The notes beneath the pieces are model-generated. The model ran no database searches. It was not told the origin of the DNA and was given only the letters and a program-made list of their open reading frames with translations. Of a stretch of DNA of 64,000 nucleotides, positions 59,104 to 64,000 are shown one piece after another (the first letter of the stretch is position 1; each line of letters begins with the position of its first letter). The stretch covers positions 124,001-188,000 of the forward strand of contig NZ_FCOJ02000003.1 in the NCBI RefSeq assembly GCF_001545035.1, read 5' to 3'. The translations under genes were made by a program, and so were the position numbers. The DNA is from Caballeronia glebae (GTDB taxonomy: Bacteria > Pseudomonadota > Gammaproteobacteria > Burkholderiales > Burkholderiaceae).

Positions 59104-61095
59104 TTACTTGCGACTCTTGCGGGCGGGACGCCTGGCAGCCGTTGCGCGATCCAGCTTCGTCGCGGACTCGACGAACGCCCTCAACTCGTGTGCCGCGCGC
59201 GCGATCACGCTTTCCCATTCGCCCGGCTCGGTCTGACGGAAGAGCCGCATCGACGGATACCACGGGGTGTCGTCACGTTCGGTCATCCATCGCCAGCACT
59301 GGTCGAAGCGCGAAAGCATCCACACCGGCTTGTTCAGCGCGCCCGCCAGATGCGCGGTGGACGTATCCACGGCGATCACGAGATCGAGATTTTCGATGAT
59401 CGCGGCGGTATCGGCGAAATCGGTCACGTCGCTCATCGGGTCGAAGGGACGGATTTCGGCGGGAATCGCCTCGATCTGAGGCCGGGTCGTCGCGCCCAGT
59501 TGCAGGCTGACGAAGCTCACGCCCGGAACCTGCAACAGCGGCAGGAACTGGCGTGCGTGGATCGAGCGCCGCTTGTCGACCGCGTCGGCGTTCTTGATGT
59601 CCCGCCGCCGCTCGCCCGCCCAGACGAGGCCCACCTTCGGCGATGCGCCGGGCAAGCGCGTTTTCCACGCATCGGCGAGACCGTCGGGCGCGCGCAGATA
59701 CGGCACGAGAGCAGGAATCGAGTCGAGCGCCGTGTTGAAACGCAACGGCAGGCTCATCATGAAGCACCAATAATCGTGCGCGCGCAGGCCGCTCGCGTCC
59801 GCCCTCGTGATGCAGGCGTCGACTTCCTCGATTTCCTCGATCAGCCGCGAGAGCGGACGCTCGCAGACCACGGTCAGATGCTTCAGGCCCTTCGCTTTCA
59901 GCAACGGGAGATAGCGGCAGAATTGCAGCGTGTCCCCGAATCCCTGCTCCGCCACCACGACGAGCGACTTGCCACGAAGCGCTTCGCCCCGCCATTGGGG
60001 AGAGGCGAAGCCCGAATCCCAGGCCAGCGGCCCTCCATGACGCGCGGCGAAGCGCGATTCGTAAAGCCTCCAGCCTTCGGCGAATTGCCCCTTGGCGAGC
60101 AACACGAGCGCGAGATTCGCCTGCAGGTCGGGATCGGCGGGCCGCGCCGCCAAACCGCTCCGATACGCCGACTCGGCGTCGTCCAGGCGCTGCAAGCCTT
60201 CCAGCACGCGGCCGAGGTTGAGCCACGCTTCGACGTATGACGGATCGAGTTCGAGGGCGCGCTGCAACGACGCCTGCGCCTCCTCGGAGCGGTTCGCGCC
60301 CATCAACACGGTGCCGAGGTTGAAGTGCCCGCTCGCCTGCTGGCCGTCGAGACTCAGCGCGTGGCGCAACACCGCCTCGGCTTCGTCCAGACGATCGAGT
60401 CTGAGCAGCACCGCGCCGAGATTCAGATGCGCGTCGAAGAAGTGCGGAGCCATCCGGATGGCCGCTTCGCACGCGGCTTTCGCGTCGTCCAGACGCTCTT
60501 CGTGCGCGAGCACCGCCGCAAGACCCGACATCGCGCGCGCATCCGCCGAATCGCGTTCGAGTGCGCCGCGAAAGAACGCCTCGGCTTCGTCGAGGCGCGC
60601 GAGCATGAACATCGCCCGGCCCGCATTGCGGTGTGCGCCGGGAAAGCGTGCGTCGAGAGCGAATACCTGGCGAAGCGCGGCTTCGGCTTCCCCGGCGCGC
60701 GTGGCGTCGAGCAGCAGCACCGCGAGGTTGTAGTACGCGGCCGGAGCGCGCGCATCGAGTTCAATCGCCCGCCGGAACATCGCTTCGGCCTCGACCGTGC
60801 AACCTTCGTCCAGCAGCACGCTGCCGAGACTGCCGACGAAACGCGCCTGTTCATCGACGGCGATCGCCTGACGGATCGAGCTTTCGGCTTCCGTCAGCAC
60901 GCCGTGGTCTCGGAGAATCAGACCGAGCAAATGCAATGCGTCGGCATGACGAGGATTTTGAGCGAGCACTGAGCGATAGCCTGCTTCGGCTTCGTTTAAC
61001 CGCCCAGCGATATGTGATTCGAGTGAACGATCAAAGAGAGGCATGAAAAAGGACAAATACGCTAATTCGGGATGCCGATTATCAACGTCGTCCAT
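59104..61095 (-). CDS. TPR-repeat protein with glycosyltransferase (GT9/heptosyltransferase-like) C-terminus
   Basis: 663 residues. Residues 25-350 are about nine TPR units (for example NEAEAGYRSVLAQNPRHADA, DEAEAVLRHALSLDGQQASG, EEAQASLQRALELDPSYVEA). Residues 365-640 are a Rossmann-like domain with VVAEQGFGDTLQFCRYLPLL and DLVIAVDTSTAHLAGALNKP, the pattern of ADP-heptose:LPS heptosyltransferase-like proteins. It probably modifies a glycan or protein. An ATG at 61044 (MPLFDRSLE) is an alternative start; neither has a good ribosome binding site. A lysine/arginine-rich tail ends the protein. Confidence 0.85.
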   Translation of the reverse strand: MDDVDNRHPELAYLSFFMPLFDRSLESHIAGRLNEAEAGYRSVLAQNPRHADALHLLGLILRDHGVLTEAESSIRQAIAVDEQARFVGSLGSVLLDEGCTVEAEAMFRRAIELDARAPAAYYNLAVLLLDATRAGEAEAALRQVFALDARFPGAHRNAGRAMFMLARLDEAEAFFRGALERDSADARAMSGLAAVLAHEERLDDAKAACEAAIRMAPHFFDAHLNLGAVLLRLDRLDEAEAVLRHALSLDGQQASGHFNLGTVLMGANRSEEAQASLQRALELDPSYVEAWLNLGRVLEGLQRLDDAESAYRSGLAARPADPDLQANLALVLLAKGQFAEGWRLYESRFAARHGGPLAWDSGFASPQWRGEALRGKSLVVVAEQGFGDTLQFCRYLPLLKAKGLKHLTVVCERPLSRLIEEIEEVDACITRADASGLRAHDYWCFMMSLPLRFNTALDSIPALVPYLRAPDGLADAWKTRLPGASPKVGLVWAGERRRDIKNADAVDKRRSIHARQFLPLLQVPGVSFVSLQLGATTRPQIEAIPAEIRPFDPMSDVTDFADTAAIIENLDLVIAVDTSTAHLAGALNKPVWMLSRFDQCWRWMTERDDTPWYPSMRLFRQTEPGEWESVIARAAHELRAFVESATKLDRATAARRPARKSRK

Positions 61096-61145
61096 CGATC
61101 ATTTGTCGAAAAGTGTCTCCCTCCGTGTGACACTGCGCCGCCTCG

Positions 61146-63215
61146 CTACACGCTGACCTCGCGCGTTTGCAGCATCGTTCCGAACTCATTGGCGGAGAGC
61201 GGCATCGCCAGCAAGAAACCCTGCATCTCGTCGCACATCATGTCCTGCAGCCGGTCGAGCTGCGAGCCGGTCTCGACGCCTTCCGCGACCACATCCATAT
61301 CGAGCGAATGCGCGAGCGCGATGATCGCCGATACGATCGCGCGCCCTTCCTGCCCGTTTTCGTCGAGCCCATTCGTAAAGAACCGGTCGATCTTCAGTTG
61401 CTTCGCGCGAAAACGCTGCAAATACGCGAGACTCGAATAGCCCGTGCCGAAATCGTCGATCGCGATCTCGAAACCGCTCTCCTGGAACGCGCGAATCATC
61501 TCGATGGTGCGCGGCGCGTCCTGCATCGCCACCGACTCGGTAATCTCGAACATGATCTGCTCGCTCTGCACGCCTTCGTCGCGCACGATCGTCATGATGT
61601 TCGCGACGAGATCCGCCTCGTGCATCTGCCGCGGCGACAGGTTGATCGCCACCTTCACCTGCTCACGCCCCTCGGCGCGCCACTGCGCCATGTGCCTGCA
61701 AGCCTCCCGCACGACCCAGTAGCCGATCTGCACAATCTGCCCGGAACGCTCCGCGATCGGGATGAATTCGAGCGGCGTGAGCGTGCCGATCTCCGGATGA
61801 TCGAGCCGGATCAGCGCCTCCGCGCCCGCCAGCTCGCCGCTCGTGCCGCGAAACTTCGGCTGGAATAGCAGATAGAAGTGGCCGCCGTTCAGCGCCTCGT
61901 GCAGCGCCTGCTGAATCTGCAAAGTGCGCACTGCCGCCTCGTTCATGCTCGCCTCGAAGAAGCGATACGTGCTGCGCCCGCCGCGCTTCGCCTCGTACAT
62001 CGCGACGTCCGCGTGCTTGAGCAGCGACTCGACGCTGTCGCCGTCCTGCGGATACAACGCAATGCCGATGCTCGCCATCACCTGCAACGGATGATTCCCG
62101 ACGACGAGGCCTTTTTTCATCGCGTCGAGAATGCGTTCGGCCATCTTCTCGGCGTCGGTCGGCGCGTGCAGGTTTTCGAGCATCACGACGAACTCGTCGC
62201 CGCCCAGCCGCGCCACCGTATCGCCGCCGCGCACGCAATCCTGCAGGCATCGCGAGAAGGCCTTCAGCACCTCGTCGCCGACGGTGTGGCCGAGCGAATC
62301 GTTGATCGTCTTGAAGCCGTCGAGGTCCATGAAAAGAATCGCGAAGCGGCTGCCGTCGCGCCGCGCGTTTCTGATCGCACGATCGATGCGCTCGTTCATC
62401 GTGCGGCGGTTCGGCAGGTCGGTGAGCGTATCGAAGGTCGCCATGCGCACGATCTGCCCGTTCAGGCGCGACACCGAACCGGCGAGCAGCGCCGTGCGCG
62501 CGTCGAAGCGCGAGAGCACGAGCGTGATGATCAGGATGGCCAGCGTGAACAGCACGATAGTGGTCGCGAGCCAGTGCGCATCGACATCGTTGGCCGCGCC
62601 GCAGATCGAGCCCGGCAGAAATTCGGCCGCCGCGTTGCCCGTGTAGTGCATGCCGGTGATCGCGATGCCCATCACCAGCGCCGAGCCCGCGCGCTTCGCG
62701 AGCACGTTCGTCTGATTCGCGTCCGATAGCGTGTGCGCGATCCACAGCGCCGCGCCCGACGCGACCACCGCGATCGCGATCGACGCCGCGAACAGGCGCG
62801 GATCGTACTCGATTGCAGGGAGCATGCGCATCGCGGCGTCGCCGGTGTAGTGCATCGCCGCGATGCCCGCGCCCATCAGCACGCTGCTCGCGACGAGCCG
62901 CTTCGCCGTGAGACGCCTGCTCGTGATGACGAGGAGCGCGAAAAACGACACGAGCACCGCGATGCCGAGCGACCCGGCGGTGATTTTCAAGTCGTAGCCG
63001 AGCGGAATCGGCAATTCGAAAGCGAGCACGCCGATGAAATGCATCGACCAGATGCCGATGCCCATCGACGCCGCGCCGCCCGCGAGCCAGACGTGCCGCG
63101 TGCGCGACTGCGTGAGCGACGCGAGCCGGCCCGAAATATCGAGCGCGGTATAGGAGGCGAGCGTCGCGACCACGAGCGATGCCGCGACCAGCCAGAAGTT
63201 ATAGGTGCCGTGCAT
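61146..63215 (-). CDS. MHYT-GGDEF-EAL membrane c-di-GMP protein
   Basis: 689 residues. An MHYT sensor of seven helices (residues 1-245) shows the repeated motif WSMHFIGVL, AAMHYTGDA and TGMHYTGNA, thought to bind copper and sense O2, CO or NO. GGDEF is intact at 338-342 with an inhibitory I-site RxxD at 329-332. EAL is intact at 466-468 with DDFGTGYSSL, LKIDRFF and VAEGVETG. Both synthesis and breakdown of c-di-GMP are therefore possible. The leader just before the ATG contains an anti-Shine-Dalgarno-like TCTCCTCC instead of a ribosome binding site. Monocistronic. Confidence 0.93.
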   Translation of the reverse strand: MHGTYNFWLVAASLVVATLASYTALDISGRLASLTQSRTRHVWLAGGAASMGIGIWSMHFIGVLAFELPIPLGYDLKITAGSLGIAVLVSFFALLVITSRRLTAKRLVASSVLMGAGIAAMHYTGDAAMRMLPAIEYDPRLFAASIAIAVVASGAALWIAHTLSDANQTNVLAKRAGSALVMGIAITGMHYTGNAAAEFLPGSICGAANDVDAHWLATTIVLFTLAILIITLVLSRFDARTALLAGSVSRLNGQIVRMATFDTLTDLPNRRTMNERIDRAIRNARRDGSRFAILFMDLDGFKTINDSLGHTVGDEVLKAFSRCLQDCVRGGDTVARLGGDEFVVMLENLHAPTDAEKMAERILDAMKKGLVVGNHPLQVMASIGIALYPQDGDSVESLLKHADVAMYEAKRGGRSTYRFFEASMNEAAVRTLQIQQALHEALNGGHFYLLFQPKFRGTSGELAGAEALIRLDHPEIGTLTPLEFIPIAERSGQIVQIGYWVVREACRHMAQWRAEGREQVKVAINLSPRQMHEADLVANIMTIVRDEGVQSEQIMFEITESVAMQDAPRTIEMIRAFQESGFEIAIDDFGTGYSSLAYLQRFRAKQLKIDRFFTNGLDENGQEGRAIVSAIIALAHSLDMDVVAEGVETGSQLDRLQDMMCDEMQGFLLAMPLSANEFGTMLQTREVSV

Positions 63216-63323
63216 GATGCCGTATACCGGAGGAGACTCGTTAGCGTGAGCGTCTTATCGGCTTACTACAGTCGATCTTTAGGCACGGGATGCGAAATAT
63301 TCGCCACGCGCGGCGCGCCAATC

Positions 63324-64000
63324 TCAAAGCTGCGAATCGAGCAGCGCGACCACGCGCTCCAGCAGCTTTTCGAAGAGCGGACGACGGCGCCAGTCATCGA
63401 GCGTGATGCGTTTCGCGTGGGTGACGTCGTCGTCGAAAATCGCCGTCTGCTGGCGCGCGAAGTCGCGGTCGTAGATATTCAGATTGGCTTCGTCGTTCAG
63501 CTTGAAGGAGCGGCTGTCGAAATTGGTCGAGCCGACCGACACCAGATATTCGTCGACGACGATCAGCTTGCAGTGGAACATCGTCGGCTGATATTCGAAA
63601 ATTTCGACGCCCGCCGCGAGCAGGTCGCCCCAGCACGCGCGCGACGCCTCGCGCACCGTATGCGTGTCGATGCGCTTGCCCGGCGTGATGATGCGCACCC
63701 GCACGCCGCGCCTGGCCGCCTCCACGATCGCGTTGATCGTCAGCTTGTCCGGCACGAAGTACGCGCTCGACAAGTGGATGGAACTCGTCGCGGCGGTGAT
63801 CGCCATGAGGTACATCAACTGCATGTCGTCGCTGCCGCCCGACGGCGAACTGCTGAACATGTGCGCGCAGCCGTCGCCCGCGTCCTCGATGTCCGGAAAG
63901 TAGCGCGGGCCGTGCAACACGTTGCCCGTCGTCTTGATCCAGTTGTCCATGAACACGGCCTGCATCTGCCCGACCGCCGGGCCTTCCACGCGAAAATGCG
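63324..64000 (-). CDS. Phospholipase D family / cardiolipin synthase-like protein, C-terminal part (cut by window edge)
   Basis: About 225 residues to the stop; the frame continues past the right edge (HFRVEGPAVGQMQAVFMDNW at the visible start). The second HKD motif is FHCKLIVVDEYLVSVGSTNF, with His, Lys and Asp in place; RSFKLNDEANLNIYD follows. SSAYFVPDKLTINAIVEAAR and GVRVRIITPGKRIDTH are typical of cardiolipin synthase B/C. It makes cardiolipin or related phospholipids at the membrane. The first HKD motif lies outside the window. Confidence 0.9.
   Translation of the reverse strand, partial: HFRVEGPAVGQMQAVFMDNWIKTTGNVLHGPRYFPDIEDAGDGCAHMFSSSPSGGSDDMQLMYLMAITAATSSIHLSSAYFVPDKLTINAIVEAARRGVRVRIITPGKRIDTHTVREASRACWGDLLAAGVEIFEYQPTMFHCKLIVVDEYLVSVGSTNFDSRSFKLNDEANLNIYDRDFARQQTAIFDDDVTHAKRITLDDWRRRPLFEKLLERVVALLDSQL

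Noticed and set aside
57680..59236. 518-codon rightward frame inside the DHA2 efflux gene
   Set aside because: It is a frame-shifted copy of the MFS coding sequence with Arg-rich composition and no hydrophobic helices.

Overview
This window looks like a stretch of chromosome or second replicon from a Burkholderiaceae bacterium, most likely Paraburkholderia or Caballeronia. The reasons are high GC, a Burkholderia-type porin, an H-NS protein with a lysine/alanine-rich tail, and small DUF3331, DUF4148 and DUF1488 proteins typical of that family. I see no rRNA, tRNA, CRISPR array, transposase, integrase or phage gene. Names rest on motifs and remembered family features, not on searches.

Layout. 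1-8.7 kb is mixed: a cut-off ATP-grasp gene, YceH, a single-domain MnmC-type methyltransferase (MnmD), a DUF3311/sodium-solute symporter pair, a luciferase-like monooxygenase, an amidase, H-NS, DUF3331 and DUF1488. 8.7-12.7 kb is a three-subunit periplasmic molybdenum hydroxylase (2Fe-2S, Mo and tri-haem cytochrome c subunits). 13-16.1 kb holds a LysR regulator, a quinone-oxidoreductase-like gene and a split chromate transporter. 16.2-47.4 kb is a large accessory region for catabolism of aromatic acids. 47.4-55.2 kb is a polyol/sugar ABC operon with SorC regulator, xylitol/sorbitol-type dehydrogenase and SDR, plus a divergent ATPase. 55.5-64 kb holds an EAL protein, a DUF4148 protein, a MarR/DHA2 drug-efflux pair, a TPR-glycosyltransferase-like protein, an MHYT-GGDEF-EAL protein and a cut-off phospholipase D/cardiolipin synthase-like gene.

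The catabolic region reads as three Rieske oxygenase systems side by side. System A has an oxygenase (21635-22873) divergent from an operon of MarR regulator, phthalate-dihydrodiol-dehydrogenase-like enzyme and FMN/2Fe-2S reductase. System B has an IclR-reductase-decarboxylase operon, a remote Rieske ferredoxin and a second oxygenase followed by an alcohol dehydrogenase, an unknown protein and an MFS permease. System C has a third oxygenase divergent from a second IclR gene and its reductase. Between them lie two proteins resembling 4,5-dihydroxyphthalate decarboxylase, two class II aldolase/decarboxylase-like proteins, a tripartite tricarboxylate transporter, an ABC importer, a porin and a CobW GTPase. 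The likely logic is porin and transporter uptake, ring or side-chain hydroxylation, rearomatisation and decarboxylation to a catechol-type product. No ring-cleavage dioxygenase is in the window.

The strongest new observation is regulatory. A 21-bp inverted repeat (GCGTTCC, 7-nt spacer, GGAACGC) occurs before the IclR operon, in degenerate form before the porin operon, and between the ferredoxin and oxygenase genes of system B. A separate 12-bp palindrome, TTAGKKAYCTAA, occurs in both promoters of system A and again before the porin. Two regulons thus appear to meet at the porin.
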